A DNA stretch of 16,527 nucleotides from contig CALCQB010000355.1 in assembly GCA_937897535.1 (NCBI GenBank), forward strand, positions 1 to 16,527, in the 5' to 3' direction. The position numbers and the translations under genes were made by a program. The notes under the pieces are model-generated. The model was not told where the DNA came from. It did not search any database and saw only the letters and a program-made list of their open reading frames with translations. This document shows positions 1 to 7,645 of this stretch, piece by piece (position 1 is the first letter of the stretch; each line of letters begins with the position of its first letter). The DNA comes from an uncultured Novosphingobium sp. (lineage in GTDB: Bacteria > Pseudomonadota > Alphaproteobacteria > Sphingomonadales > Sphingomonadaceae).

Positions 1-101
1 TCGGCATGGGTTTCATAGGTGATGGTCGGCTTGAGGAACGGCGGATCGCTGACGATATCGTTTTCGAGCGTCATCGACAGGTCGACATAGCGGCGGGTCA
101 T
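1..101 (-). CDS. Cyclase-family (PF04199-like) hydrolase, N-terminal fragment
   Basis: Only the first 33 codons lie in the window; the gene runs off the left edge. The protein begins MTRRYVDLSMTLENDIVSD, and the 'R-x-VDLS-x-TLEN' opening is typical of the metal-dependent cyclase/kynurenine-formamidase-like hydrolase family, which opens amide or lactone rings (kynurenine formamidase, isatin hydrolase). The diagnostic His-rich metal motif lies beyond the edge, so it cannot be checked. The ATG at 99-101 is preceded by AGGAGAA (complement of 107-113) at 5-nt spacing, a strong ribosome site. It is the third gene of the minus-strand unit after the HisD-like dehydrogenase and an SDR, separated from the SDR by 129 bp that contain a large hairpin repeat. 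Substrate unknown. Confidence 0.7.
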   Translation of the reverse strand, partial: MTRRYVDLSMTLENDIVSDPPFLKPTITYETHA

Positions 102-124
102 CTGGGTTCTCCTGTTAGATCGAC

Positions 125-202
125 TCGTCATTGCGAGCGTAGCGAAGCAATCCAGGGCGGTTTACGCGGCTCTGGATTGCTTCGCTACGCTCGCAATGAC
201 GA
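125..202. repeat. REP/MITE-like palindromic repeat, 31-bp perfect arms
   Basis: Two perfectly complementary 31-bp arms, 125-155 and 172-202, flank a 16-nt loop. The arms carry the CATTGCGAGCG...GAAGCAATCCAG sequence, which I recognise as a widespread bacterial palindromic element common in sphingomonad intergenic DNA. It encodes no protein and is presumably a non-autonomous repeat moved by a transposase elsewhere. It sits between the SDR stop (231) and the ribosome site of the cyclase gene (107-113), so transcripts would fold it into a very stable hairpin. It could protect upstream mRNA or lower expression of the distal cyclase gene. The perfect pairing is seen directly; the effect is inferred. 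Confidence 0.85.
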
Positions 203-230
203 AGTGATGGGGGGCAAAGGTTGATCATGG

Positions 231-992
231 TCACTCAGCCGTCCAGCCGCCATCGACGACGAGGCTGGTTCCGGTCATCAGTGCGGATGCGTCGGAGGCG
301 AGGAATATCACCGCGCCCATCAGGTCTTCAACTGTTCCCAGCCGCCCCAGCTTGATCTTGCTCAGGACGCTCGCCTTGAACGCCGGGTCTTCGAGCATCG
401 GTGCGGTCATCGGGGTCGCGATGAAGGTCGGGGCGATGGTGTTGGAGCGGATGCCGTGCGCCGCAAGGTCGAGCGCCATGGCCTTGTTCATGCCTTCCAT
501 CGCCCATTTGCTGGCGCAATAGAGGCTGCGGTTGGGTCCGCCGACGTGGCCCATCTGCGATCCCATGTGGATCAGGCTGCCGGAGGTGCCGGTTTCGATC
601 AAGCGCTTAGCGCAGGCTTGGGCGACGAAAAACGCGCTCTTGAGATTGAGGTCGAGCACCGCGTCATAGTCGGCCTCGGTCACTTCCCACAGCGGCTTGG
701 GGCGGTTGGTTCCGGCATTGTTGACCAAGACGTGGAACGGTTCGCGGGCTTCGAAAAACGCAGCGACCGCAGCAAGGTCTGCGACGTCCAATGTTGCAGC
801 GATTGCTGCAGTTCCGATCGCCGATGCTGCAACCTCTATCTCACTTGAGGTTCGCGCAACAAGGGTAACCTCGGCGCCCGCTTCGGCCAAGGCCGCAGCT
901 GCCGCCAGCCCAATCCCGCGACCCGCGCCGGTGACCAGCGCGCGCTTCCCGTCGAGCCGGAAGCTGGGAGTACGGGGCAGGATTGTGCTCAC
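231..992 (-). CDS. SDR family NAD(P)-dependent oxidoreductase (SDR1)
   Basis: A classical short-chain dehydrogenase of 253 residues, the usual family length. The cofactor motif TGAGRGIG is at 21-28, NNAG at 91-94, catalytic Ser145, and Tyr158/Lys162 in YCASK. Strand 2 ends in VART (Arg47) with no acidic residue, which favours NADP(H) over NAD(H); that is inference from family rules. The start is taken as GTG at 990-992, which overlaps the TGA of the upstream HisD-like gene in a GTGA, implying translational coupling; no ATG lies between there and the Rossmann motif. It follows the HisD-like dehydrogenase in one operon and probably handles a related carbonyl/alcohol intermediate. The exact substrate cannot be read from the sequence. 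Confidence 0.9.
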   Translation of the reverse strand: MSTILPRTPSFRLDGKRALVTGAGRGIGLAAAAALAEAGAEVTLVARTSSEIEVAASAIGTAAIAATLDVADLAAVAAFFEAREPFHVLVNNAGTNRPKPLWEVTEADYDAVLDLNLKSAFFVAQACAKRLIETGTSGSLIHMGSQMGHVGGPNRSLYCASKWAMEGMNKAMALDLAAHGIRSNTIAPTFIATPMTAPMLEDPAFKASVLSKIKLGRLGTVEDLMGAVIFLASDASALMTGTSLVVDGGWTAE

Positions 993-2320
993 GCCCGGGT
1001 CAGCTCGCTTGGGGTCGCCTGGCCGGCGTAGGGAACGTTGCGCCCGCCGAACCGGCGCACGCGGATGTTGGCTTGCTCGCCGTGGCCGGCAAACCCTTCG
1101 AGCGCGCACAACCGGCTGCAATACTCGCCGACCAGCGTCGATGCCTCATCGGTCAGCACCTTCTGGTAAGTGCAGGTCTTGAGGAACTTGCCGACCCACA
1201 GCCCGCCGGTATAGCGCGCCGCCTTCTTGGTCGGCAGGGTGTGGTTGGTGCCGATCACCTTGTCGCCATACGAGACGTTGGTGCGGTTGCCGAGGAACAG
1301 CGCGCCGTACTGGGTCATGTTGTTGAGGAAGTAATCCGGATCGGCGGTCATCACCTGGACGTGCTCGCTGGCGATCTGGTCGGCGACCGCAACCATCTCC
1401 TCATAGCTGTCACAGACGATCACTTCGCCATAGGCTTCCCACGCCTTGCGGGCATGATCGGCGGTCGGCAAGATCAACAGCAGCCGCTCGATCTCGGCCA
1501 TGGTTTCGCGGGCGAACTTCTCGCTGTTGGTCAGCAGCACGCCAGGGCTGTCGGGCCCGTGCTCGACTTGCCCCAGGATATCGGTCGCGGCCATTTCGGG
1601 ATCGCAGCCGATCTCGTCAGCGATGATGAGGGTTTCTGTCGGCCCAGCAAACAGGTCGATCCCGACCCGGCCGAACAGCTGACGCTTGGCCTCGGCGACG
1701 AAGGCATTGCCCGGGCCGACCAGAATGTCGACCGGGTCGATCGTCTCGGTCCCGATCGCCATCGCGCCGACCGCCTGGATTCCGCCGAGCGCATAGATCG
1801 CGTCGGCTCCGGCCATCGCCTGGGCCGCGACGATCGCGCGCGCCAGCCCGCCTTGGAACGGCGGCGCACAGGTGATCACGCGGGGAACACCGGCAACCTT
1901 GGCGGTAATCACGCTCATGTGCGCGGAGGCGAGCAGCGGATATTTGCCGCCGGGGACGTAGCAGCCGGCATTCTGGATCGGCAGGTTCTTGTGGCCGAGG
2001 ATGACGCCGGGCATCGTCTCGACCTCGACGTCCTGCATGCTCGCGCGCTGGATCTGGGCGAAGTTTCGCACCTGGGTCTGGGCGAACTCGATGTCCTTGC
2101 GTTCCTGCGGGGTCAGGCTCTCGACGCAGCGGTCGATCTCGGCCTGGGTCAGGCGATAGTCCTCGCGGTCCCAGCCATCGAACTTGTTCGACATCTCGCG
2201 CACCGCGACATCGCCGCGTGCTTCGATATCGGCCAGCGCGCTTTCGACGATGTCACGCACCTTGCGGTCGGCATCGGCCTTCGCTTCTGCTGCCATTCCG
2301 CGCTTGAGCCACTGGGCCAT
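989..2320 (-). CDS. HisD-family zinc dehydrogenase, probably catabolic (HpsN-like)
   Basis: A 443-residue histidinol dehydrogenase family protein. These enzymes oxidise a primary alcohol in two NAD-dependent steps to a carboxylate, using Zn. Conserved residues are present: Gln251 and His254 (GQVEH), Glu319-His320 (SEHVQ, catalytic pair), Asp353 and His360 (GDKVIGTNH) and His413 near the C-terminus. The stretch [14 protein letters not shown] at 368-381 resembles the sulfopropanediol dehydrogenase HpsN branch more than biosynthetic HisD, and no other his gene is near. I therefore read it as a catabolic polyol or alcohol dehydrogenase rather than a histidine-pathway enzyme. The ATG at 2318-2320 has GGGGAGA 4 nt upstream; the open frame extends further, but only across the divergent gene. 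It is first in the minus-strand unit and overlaps SDR1 by 4 nt. Substrate unknown. Confidence 0.88.
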   Translation of the reverse strand: MAQWLKRGMAAEAKADADRKVRDIVESALADIEARGDVAVREMSNKFDGWDREDYRLTQAEIDRCVESLTPQERKDIEFAQTQVRNFAQIQRASMQDVEVETMPGVILGHKNLPIQNAGCYVPGGKYPLLASAHMSVITAKVAGVPRVITCAPPFQGGLARAIVAAQAMAGADAIYALGGIQAVGAMAIGTETIDPVDILVGPGNAFVAEAKRQLFGRVGIDLFAGPTETLIIADEIGCDPEMAATDILGQVEHGPDSPGVLLTNSEKFARETMAEIERLLLILPTADHARKAWEAYGEVIVCDSYEEMVAVADQIASEHVQVMTADPDYFLNNMTQYGALFLGNRTNVSYGDKVIGTNHTLPTKKAARYTGGLWVGKFLKTCTYQKVLTDEASTLVGEYCSRLCALEGFAGHGEQANIRVRRFGGRNVPYAGQATPSELTRA

Positions 2321-2357
2321 AGGTCTCCCCAATCCTTGCTTGAACTGCGCAGCCCAA

Positions 2358-2372
2358 TGCACAAGGGGTGCA
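2358..2372. promoter_or_regulatory. Small dyad TGCAC-N5-GTGCA in divergent promoter region
   Basis: A perfect 5-bp inverted repeat (2358-2362 and 2368-2372, spacer AAGGG) lies between the HisD-like start (2320) and the larger dyad. If the -10 box at 2387-2392 is used, it falls in the hisD-like 5' leader. It could be a second operator half or a small RNA hairpin; five paired bases alone are weak evidence. Confidence 0.35.
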
Positions 2373-2384
2373 GCGCAAACCATC

Positions 2385-2418
2385 GCATTGTATCGATAGT
2401 GCGCTATCGACCGAATGC
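2385..2418. promoter_or_regulatory. 34-bp dyad operator overlapping candidate promoter
   Basis: The region has the symmetric layout GCATT-N3-TCGATAG-N4-CTATCGA-N3-AATGC, with all 12 arm bases complementary around a centre between 2401 and 2402. It lies in the 165-bp space between the divergent HisD-like and FAA-hydrolase genes. On the minus strand, TACAAT (complement of 2387-2392) is a good -10 box; 17 nt upstream TTCGGT is a poor -35. The dyad would thus cover the promoter core, as expected for a dimeric repressor (GntR, IclR, LacI or similar) that controls both units. The regulator gene is not in the window. The dyad is seen directly; the protein bound is unknown. Confidence 0.6.
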
Positions 2419-2485
2419 CTTTGTTTGGCGCAGGTCGGCTGACTAACCGGGCAGCAACTGGATTACCTTTGGGAGGATTGTGTTC

Positions 2486-3430
2486 ATGCGGCTGGCAACT
2501 CTGCGCGACGGGACGAAGGACGGACGGCTGGTGGTGGTCTCGCCCGATGGCACTTCCTGCGCGCCCGCTCCGGTCAAGACCTTGCAGGAAGCGCTGGAAG
2601 ACTGGGAAGCAGTCCAGCCGCAGCTTGCCGCGATCAGCGCCTTCCCCGATCCGCTCGACCCCAGCCAGATCGCCGCTCCGTTGCCGCGGGCGTGGCAGTG
2701 GCTCGATGGCTCGGTCTATGCCAGTCACGGCGCGCTGATGGACAAGGTAATCGGGATCGACAAGCCACCTGTCGCCTGGCCGCTGATGTACCAGGGCGTT
2801 TCGAACAAGTTCTACGGCCCGACCGAAGACGTGCGGATGGCCGACGAAGCGCTGCAGATCGATTTCGAGGGCGAATTCGGAATCATTACCGATGCGGTGC
2901 CGATGGGTACCAGCATAGCCGACGCGGGCAAGCACATCCGGCTGGTCGTGCAGATCAACGACTGGTCGCTGCGCGCGCTGGCCGGACCGGAAATGAAGAC
3001 CGGCTTCGGCTGGGTCCAGGCCAAGCCGCCGTGCGCGATGGCCCCCTTCGCGGTGACGCCAGATGAGCTTGGCGATGCCTGGCAGGACTATCAGCCCAAC
3101 ATGAACCTGACGGTTCACTGGAACGGCCAGCAGTTCGGCAATGCCCACGGCAAGGCGATGGGCTATGGCTTCGACGCGCTGGTCGCTCACGCCGCGCGGA
3201 CCCGCGATCTGGTGGCCGGGACGGTGATCGGATCGGGCACCGTCTCGAACGAGAACTTCCGCGAAGTCGGCTCGTCGTGCATCGCCGAGCGGCGCGGGAT
3301 CGAGATCGTCGACCAGGGCGGACCGAAGACCGAGTTCATGAAATTCGGTGACACCGTCCGGATGGAAGCCCGCACCGCCGATGGCCGCAGCCCGTTCGGG
3401 GCGATCGACCAGAAGGTCGTTCCGGCATGA
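2486..3430 (+). CDS. Fumarylacetoacetate (FAA) hydrolase family protein
   Basis: A 314-residue FAA-family enzyme, with an N-terminal FAA_hydrolase_N-like part (about 1-70) and the catalytic fold after it. Metal ligands are visible as Glu128 and Glu130 in DFEGEFG and Asp159 in INDWS. The family hydrolyses C-C bonds of beta-diketo acids, or hydrates/decarboxylates related acyl-pyruvates and 2-keto-3-deoxy sugar acids. Two starts are possible; ATG 2486 is chosen because GGGAGGA (2471-2477) is 8 nt away, while GTG 2480 would be only 2 nt away. Its stop overlaps the cupin gene start as ATGA. It is first in the plus-strand unit FAA-cupin-SDR, facing the HisD-like unit, so it probably cleaves a late intermediate. 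Substrate cannot be assigned. Confidence 0.9.
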   Translation: MRLATLRDGTKDGRLVVVSPDGTSCAPAPVKTLQEALEDWEAVQPQLAAISAFPDPLDPSQIAAPLPRAWQWLDGSVYASHGALMDKVIGIDKPPVAWPLMYQGVSNKFYGPTEDVRMADEALQIDFEGEFGIITDAVPMGTSIADAGKHIRLVVQINDWSLRALAGPEMKTGFGWVQAKPPCAMAPFAVTPDELGDAWQDYQPNMNLTVHWNGQQFGNAHGKAMGYGFDALVAHAARTRDLVAGTVIGSGTVSNENFREVGSSCIAERRGIEIVDQGGPKTEFMKFGDTVRMEARTADGRSPFGAIDQKVVPA

Positions 3431-3933
3431 GCGAGCTGAGCGATTCCGGCCTGCCGCCGGTCCAGCGGGTAGTCACCGGCCACGACGCTGATGGCCGCGC
3501 GGTGTTCAAGTCCGAGGACGTCACGCCGACCCGGATGATCCCGTCGGGCGATGCCAGCTTCCTCCTGATCTGGACTACCGAGACCGTCCCGGCCGACAAC
3601 AACGATGAGACCGACGGCCGCCACCGCGAAGCCGGGCTGACGCTCGACGGTGGCTCGGTGATCCGGGTGGTCGATATGCTGCCGGGCAAGCAGAGCCCGA
3701 TGCACCGGACCAACAGCATCGACTACGGGATTGTGCTGGAAGGCGAGATCGAGCTCGAGCTGGAAGACGGCGCGAAGAAGACCGTGCGGCAGGGCGGGAT
3801 CATCGTCCAGCGCGGCACCAATCACCTGTGGCGCAACACCACCGACAAGGTCTGCCGGATCGCCTTCGTGCTGATCGAGGCGCCAGCCTATCTCCACAAC
3901 GGGGTGCCGCTGCCCGAGGACAAGCCGCACTGA
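3427..3933 (+). CDS. Single-domain cupin protein
   Basis: A 168-residue protein with one cupin beta-barrel. Motif 1 spans G87 to G106 and keeps His93, but the second His is Thr95 and the usual Glu is Asp99 ([10 protein letters not shown]). Motif 2 spans G124 to N137 and keeps His133 (GTNHLWRN). Cupins of this size act as isomerases, dioxygenases, lyases or simple ligand binders; the altered metal set makes a classic 3-His/1-Glu oxygenase less likely. The first 70 residues are an extra N-terminal extension with no recognised domain. It overlaps the FAA gene by 4 nt and the following SDR by 1 nt (TGATG), so all three are translationally coupled and probably serve one pathway. Function unassigned. 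Confidence 0.85.
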   Translation: MSELSDSGLPPVQRVVTGHDADGRAVFKSEDVTPTRMIPSGDASFLLIWTTETVPADNNDETDGRHREAGLTLDGGSVIRVVDMLPGKQSPMHRTNSIDYGIVLEGEIELELEDGAKKTVRQGGIIVQRGTNHLWRNTTDKVCRIAFVLIEAPAYLHNGVPLPEDKPH

Positions 3934-4682
3934 TGTTCGACCTTTCCGGCACGCGCGCGCTGGTCACCGGCTCGACCCGGGGGATCGGCCGCGCGATTGC
4001 CGAGGGGCTGATTGCGCAAGGCGCGCGGGTGGTGATCTCGAGCGAAAACGCCGAGGACACCGCAAGGGTCGCGGCCGAACTGGGCATGCCGGGCTGCGCC
4101 TGCGACGTGGCGGACGATGCCGCGCTGACCCGGCTGGTGGAATTCACCGTGGCAGAGCTGGGCGGGATCGACGTGCTGGTCTGCAACGCCGGGGTCACCG
4201 GGCAGGCCGGACCCTTCGCCGAAATCGACATGGACGACTATGCCCGCGTCATGGGCATCAACCTGCGATCGCAAGTAGTGCTGTGCAATCTAGCCCTGCC
4301 ATACATCGCTGCGGCTGGGGGCGGAGCGGCAGTGCTGATCTCGAGCCTCTCGGGACTGCGCGGCAATGGTCGGATCAACGCCTATGCGCTGGCCAAGGCC
4401 GGGGTGGCGCAACTGGCGCGCAATCTCGCGGTGGAGTGGGGACCCCGGAACGTGCGGGTCAACGCCGTGTCGCCCGGCTTCATCGCCACCGAACTGTCAC
4501 AGCCGCTGCTCGACAACGCCGAATTCATGGCCCGGCGGATGGCAATGACGCCACTGCGCCGGCCGGGAACGGTGCAGGAAGTGGCGGGTGCGGTGGTATT
4601 TCTCGCCTCGCCGGCGGGGGCGTTTATCGCCGGGCACAACCTGGTGGTCGATGGCGGGACCCTGATCACCGACGGGAGTTGA
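3933..4682 (+). CDS. SDR family oxidoreductase (SDR2)
   Basis: A classical SDR of 249 residues. TGSTRGIG is at 12-19, CNAG at 84-87, Ser138, and Tyr151/Lys155 in YALAK, so the full catalytic set is present. The end of strand 2 (VVISSEN) has no Asp directly after the strand, so cofactor preference is unclear. The start ATG is inside TGATG at the cupin stop. It closes the plus-strand FAA-cupin-SDR unit. SDR plus FAA hydrolase pairs are familiar from sugar-acid pathways such as 2-keto-3-deoxy-L-fuconate breakdown, but nothing in the sequence proves such a substrate. Its last 17 nt overlap the 3' end of the convergent nucleoside-hydrolase-like gene. Confidence 0.9.
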   Translation: MFDLSGTRALVTGSTRGIGRAIAEGLIAQGARVVISSENAEDTARVAAELGMPGCACDVADDAALTRLVEFTVAELGGIDVLVCNAGVTGQAGPFAEIDMDDYARVMGINLRSQVVLCNLALPYIAAAGGGAAVLISSLSGLRGNGRINAYALAKAGVAQLARNLAVEWGPRNVRVNAVSPGFIATELSQPLLDNAEFMARRMAMTPLRRPGTVQEVAGAVVFLASPAGAFIAGHNLVVDGGTLITDGS

Positions 4683-5733
4683 GCAGCCGCAGTTTGGCGG
4701 CAAAGTCCCGCCACGTCAGGTTGGCATCGATCGATGTGTAGACCCGCATCGGGCGACCGGATGGGTTCGCGCCATAACTGCCGTCGGCGGCGAGGATCGG
4801 GGTCGGACGGAGCAAGTAGTTGCTCGAAGCCGTGTCGGGCTGGAACGCGGATTGCAGCGCGGTCAGGGTGACAAGCGCGGTGTCGCCGAGCGTGTAGGTT
4901 TCCCCTGCGGTGAAGATGAATCCCGGCAGGTTCTGCGCCAGCCGCTGTTCGGTCTGGACAACCTGCCCACGCAAATATCGGCCGAGCGGATTGGCCTTTG
5001 CCAGTTCGTCGAGTTCGGCCAGGCCGATCAGCATCTGGCGAAACGCATTGCGCGGGATTTGCCAGATTTCGATATCCGACTGGTTGAAGACGACTTGCGC
5101 CGCCGCGCGGTCGAGACTGAAGTTGTATTCCGCCTCGCCCGGTCCGGGCGGGGGCATTGCAAGGCCGGGGTGCTCGTTGCCGCCGATCCAGACCAGCTTG
5201 AGCCGCTTGCCGATTTTCGGTTCGGCCAGCCAGGCAAGCGCGATTTCGGTCAGGCTGCCGCCGGCCGCATAATACAGCGGCCCTGAACGATCGCTGCTCA
5301 GCGCTTCGCGGATGATTGCCGCACTGGCCGGGCTTTCGCGCCCGGCTGGTTGCGATCCAACCGGCTGACCTGTCCCAGCGATCACCGGCGGGCGATTGCC
5401 CTTGGGGAAGAAGCGCAGCAGCTCGCCGGCCTTTTCCGCCGAGACCCGGCCCTTGTCCGGAACGAGGTCGGCGGCCCCGAAGTCCTTGTAATGCGTCCCG
5501 ATTACTAGCGGGACCGAGATCGATCGGCACATCAGCAGGTGTGCCAGCAGGAACAATCCATCGGGATCGCCACCGAAGTCATTGTCGACAATCACCCGCG
5601 GGCCATTGCCTGTTGCAGGACCGGCCATGGCGGGAAGCGCGGTGGCCGCGCCAAGCGCGATGCCGCCGGCCAGAAAGTTCCGGCGCGAAGGGGTCAGGTC
5701 CGTGGCAGCATCCCTGTTGCTCGATTTCACCAC
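4666..5733 (-). CDS. Tat-exported nucleoside-hydrolase-like protein
   Basis: A protein of 355 residues with a twin-arginine signal: SRRNFLAGG at 16-24, a hydrophobic stretch to 33, and a likely cut after AMA (35-37). The mature part opens with VIVDNDFGGDPDGLF, a variant of the inosine/uridine nucleoside hydrolase Ca-binding motif. Asp50, Asp52 and Asp56 match the usual positions; the adjacent Asp is displaced to Asp58 by a Pro. The family cleaves N-ribosyl bonds. Tat export places it in the periplasm, perhaps freeing a sugar or base before uptake. GTG 5731-5733 (GGAG 7 nt upstream) or the next GTG (5728-5730, in a GTGA overlap with the upstream SDR stop) may be the start. It is last in the MFS-SDR3 unit. 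Substrate may not be a nucleoside. Confidence 0.8.
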   Translation of the reverse strand: MVKSSNRDAATDLTPSRRNFLAGGIALGAATALPAMAGPATGNGPRVIVDNDFGGDPDGLFLLAHLLMCRSISVPLVIGTHYKDFGAADLVPDKGRVSAEKAGELLRFFPKGNRPPVIAGTGQPVGSQPAGRESPASAAIIREALSSDRSGPLYYAAGGSLTEIALAWLAEPKIGKRLKLVWIGGNEHPGLAMPPPGPGEAEYNFSLDRAAAQVVFNQSDIEIWQIPRNAFRQMLIGLAELDELAKANPLGRYLRGQVVQTEQRLAQNLPGFIFTAGETYTLGDTALVTLTALQSAFQPDTASSNYLLRPTPILAADGSYGANPSGRPMRVYTSIDANLTWRDFAAKLRLLNSRR

Positions 5734-6422
5734 GCGGTCGCTCCGGCATCGACCGCAACATCTGTCCCGGTGACATAGCGTGCCTCGTCACTTCCCAGCC
5801 AGACCGCGCACCAGGCGATGTCTTCGGGTTCGCCGAGCCGCTTGAGCATGTTCTTGGCGAGCACCTTCGCTTCCAAGCCCGGATCGGCGGCAAGGTGGCG
5901 CTGGGTCGCGGCGGTCTTGATAAAACCCGGTGAGATCGTGTTGGCGCGGATGTTGTGGGGTGCCCCTTCCATCGCCAGCTGGCGGGTCATGGCGAGAACG
6001 CCGCCCTTTCCGGCGCCGTGGGCGAGGGCGGGGGAGCCTTCCAGCGCGTGGGCCGCGTTGGCACTGGCGAAATTGATTACGCTGGCCGACCCGCTCGCCT
6101 TGAGCCACGGCCAGGCCGCGCGGACGGCGAGGAACACGATATCGAGTTCGCCCGCCAAAGTCTCCTTCCACTGCGCGTAGGTCAGGTCCTCGATCCAGGC
6201 AAAGTGCGCGAAGGCGGCGGCGTTGACGAGGATGTCGATCCGGCCATGCTCTGCTCCGATCCGGGCGAACAGAGCGTTCACGGCGGCTTCGTTTAGAAGG
6301 TCGCACTGTTCGCGGTCCACCCCGACCACGGTCGCGCCTTCGCGGGCGAAGACCTCGGCGCAACCCCGGCCGATCCCGTTGGCCGCGCCGGTGACGACCG
6401 CGACTTTGCCGCTCAGTCTCAT
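5727..6422 (-). CDS. SDR family protein with catalytic Tyr replaced by His (SDR3)
   Basis: A short SDR of 231 residues. The cofactor motif TGAANGIG at 11-18 is intact, and Asp36 at the end of strand 2 (VVGVD) favours NAD(H). Ser120 and Lys139 are present, but the position of the catalytic Tyr, four before Lys139, is His135 (AHGAGKGG); the codon is CAC on the minus strand, so it is not a misreading. The structural NNAG is NAAA (67-70). The enzyme may use His as the acid/base or have lost classical activity; I recall other SDRs with AHxAGKGG here, so this is probably a subfamily rather than a lone mutation. Its ATG overlaps the MFS stop in ATGA, and its stop overlaps the nucleoside-hydrolase-like gene. 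Substrate unknown. Confidence 0.87.
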   Translation of the reverse strand: MRLSGKVAVVTGAANGIGRGCAEVFAREGATVVGVDREQCDLLNEAAVNALFARIGAEHGRIDILVNAAAFAHFAWIEDLTYAQWKETLAGELDIVFLAVRAAWPWLKASGSASVINFASANAAHALEGSPALAHGAGKGGVLAMTRQLAMEGAPHNIRANTISPGFIKTAATQRHLAADPGLEAKVLAKNMLKRLGEPEDIAWCAVWLGSDEARYVTGTDVAVDAGATAW

Positions 6423-7645
6423 GCCAGGCTGCGCTGCGGAGTCTTGAGCGGGGAGACCAGCGCCAGCAGCGCTGCGCCCAGGCACAGCCAGCCGAGCACA
6501 CCCAGCGTCGGCAGGATCGCGCCGGTGAAGCCCATGATCAGCGGGATTGCCAGATTGTTGCAGGCAAACTGGCCGAGGCTGAAGGTCGCAGTCCACAGCC
6601 CGGTGCCGCGCCCGCGCACCGCGAACGGCAGCTGTGCCACTGCCCAGGTCAGCAAGGTCGGCAGCAGCATCCCGGCGCCGATCTGGTCGAGCCCCGCCGC
6701 GAAAGTAAAGGCCCACGGGTTCTTCAGCACCGCCATCAACAGGAAGCCTGCCCCCATCAGCGCGAATTCCACCACGAACATTGCCTTGAGGCTCAGCCGG
6801 GGCGAGAGGACCCAGAAGCAGACGGTGCCGACCGGTACGAACAGGCTGGCCACCATCATCATCAATCCGCCGCGCGCCGAATCGTAGCCGCCGTCAAGCT
6901 GCACCACGCCAAGGACCTTCAAAGCGTCGGGCAGCTTGATCTGAACGGTGTAGAACATCACCGATCCGAACAGCGTGATCGCGCAGATCAGCGCCATCGG
7001 TCCCCAGGGAATGTCGCTCCACCGGCCCTGCTTGCTATGATCATGGAGCTTTTCGCTTTCGTCCGGCTCCCAGGTGAAGGCCAGCACCATCGCCAGGAAA
7101 ATCACCGGCAGCAGATAGAGCAGGAAGACATTGTGCCAGTCGCGCGCGCCGACGATTCCGGCCACCAGAATCGCGAAAATGGCGAAAGTGCTCGCGACCC
7201 CGGTCTGCGCCGAGAGCCAGCGATTGCGCGCCTCGCCCTTGAACGTGTCGCCGATCAGGGTGGTAGAAAGCGTCATCAGCACCGCCTCGACGATCCCCAC
7301 CGCGATCCGGCTCCACAGGATATGCGCAAGATCGGTCAGGAAATAGGGCAGCACGCCGACCACCACGTAAAGCGCCATCGACCAGATCAGCAGCCGCCGC
7401 CGCCCGACCCAGTCCCCCAGCGCACCCGCTGGAATCGAGAACAGCGCGACGCACAGCGCCGGGGCAGTGATGATCCAGCCGATGTAGAAACCCAGCTCGG
7501 CGGGCGTGTATTGCCCGGTCGGGCCATAGGTTTCGGCGATCTTCGGCGCGATCGGGGCGACGAACAGCGCCGCCATCACCGACAGGGTAATCGGGAACAG
7601 CAGTGAAATGCCGGTCAGGAAACCGGGCTGGCGTTGTTCGGACAT
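6419..7645 (-). CDS. MFS transporter (12 TM), substrate unknown
   Basis: A major facilitator superfamily permease of 408 residues with about 12 hydrophobic segments. The loop 2-3 signature is seen at 74-84 as GALGDWVGRRR. The central cytoplasmic loop (about 200-225, rich in charged residues) divides two six-helix halves. It should import or export a small organic solute by proton coupling across the inner membrane. The ATG at 7643-7645 has GGGGAGGA 11 nt upstream, a somewhat long spacing. It is first in the unit with SDR3 and the exported nucleoside-hydrolase-like protein, and divergent from the QuiC-like gene, so uptake of a shikimate-, quinate- or glycoside-like compound is a fair guess. 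There is no substrate-specific motif to confirm that. Confidence 0.88.
   Translation of the reverse strand: MSEQRQPGFLTGISLLFPITLSVMAALFVAPIAPKIAETYGPTGQYTPAELGFYIGWIITAPALCVALFSIPAGALGDWVGRRRLLIWSMALYVVVGVLPYFLTDLAHILWSRIAVGIVEAVLMTLSTTLIGDTFKGEARNRWLSAQTGVASTFAIFAILVAGIVGARDWHNVFLLYLLPVIFLAMVLAFTWEPDESEKLHDHSKQGRWSDIPWGPMALICAITLFGSVMFYTVQIKLPDALKVLGVVQLDGGYDSARGGLMMMVASLFVPVGTVCFWVLSPRLSLKAMFVVEFALMGAGFLLMAVLKNPWAFTFAAGLDQIGAGMLLPTLLTWAVAQLPFAVRGRGTGLWTATFSLGQFACNNLAIPLIMGFTGAILPTLGVLGWLCLGAALLALVSPLKTPQRSLA

Noticed and set aside
6..224. 72-codon plus-strand frame over the cyclase start and the hairpin repeat
   Set aside because: It reads through the repeat (CERSEAIQ...LRYARNDE is the translated palindrome) and is antisense to the cyclase gene.
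983..2446. A 487-codon open frame on the plus strand opposite the HisD-like gene
   Set aside because: Its translation has no recognisable motif and is Ala/Gly/Asp/Arg-rich antisense sequence; the minus-strand HisD family residues are unmistakable.
2321..3190. Extension of the HisD-like frame upstream to 3190
   Set aside because: It would cover the divergent FAA gene and the promoter dyad; ATG 2320 has a good ribosome site and the protein then matches family length.
3800..4700. Convergent overlap of SDR2 and the nucleoside-hydrolase-like gene as a sign of misannotation
   Set aside because: The overlap is only 17 nt at both 3' ends (4666-4682) and both proteins are supported to their C-termini, so it is ordinary tail-to-tail packing.
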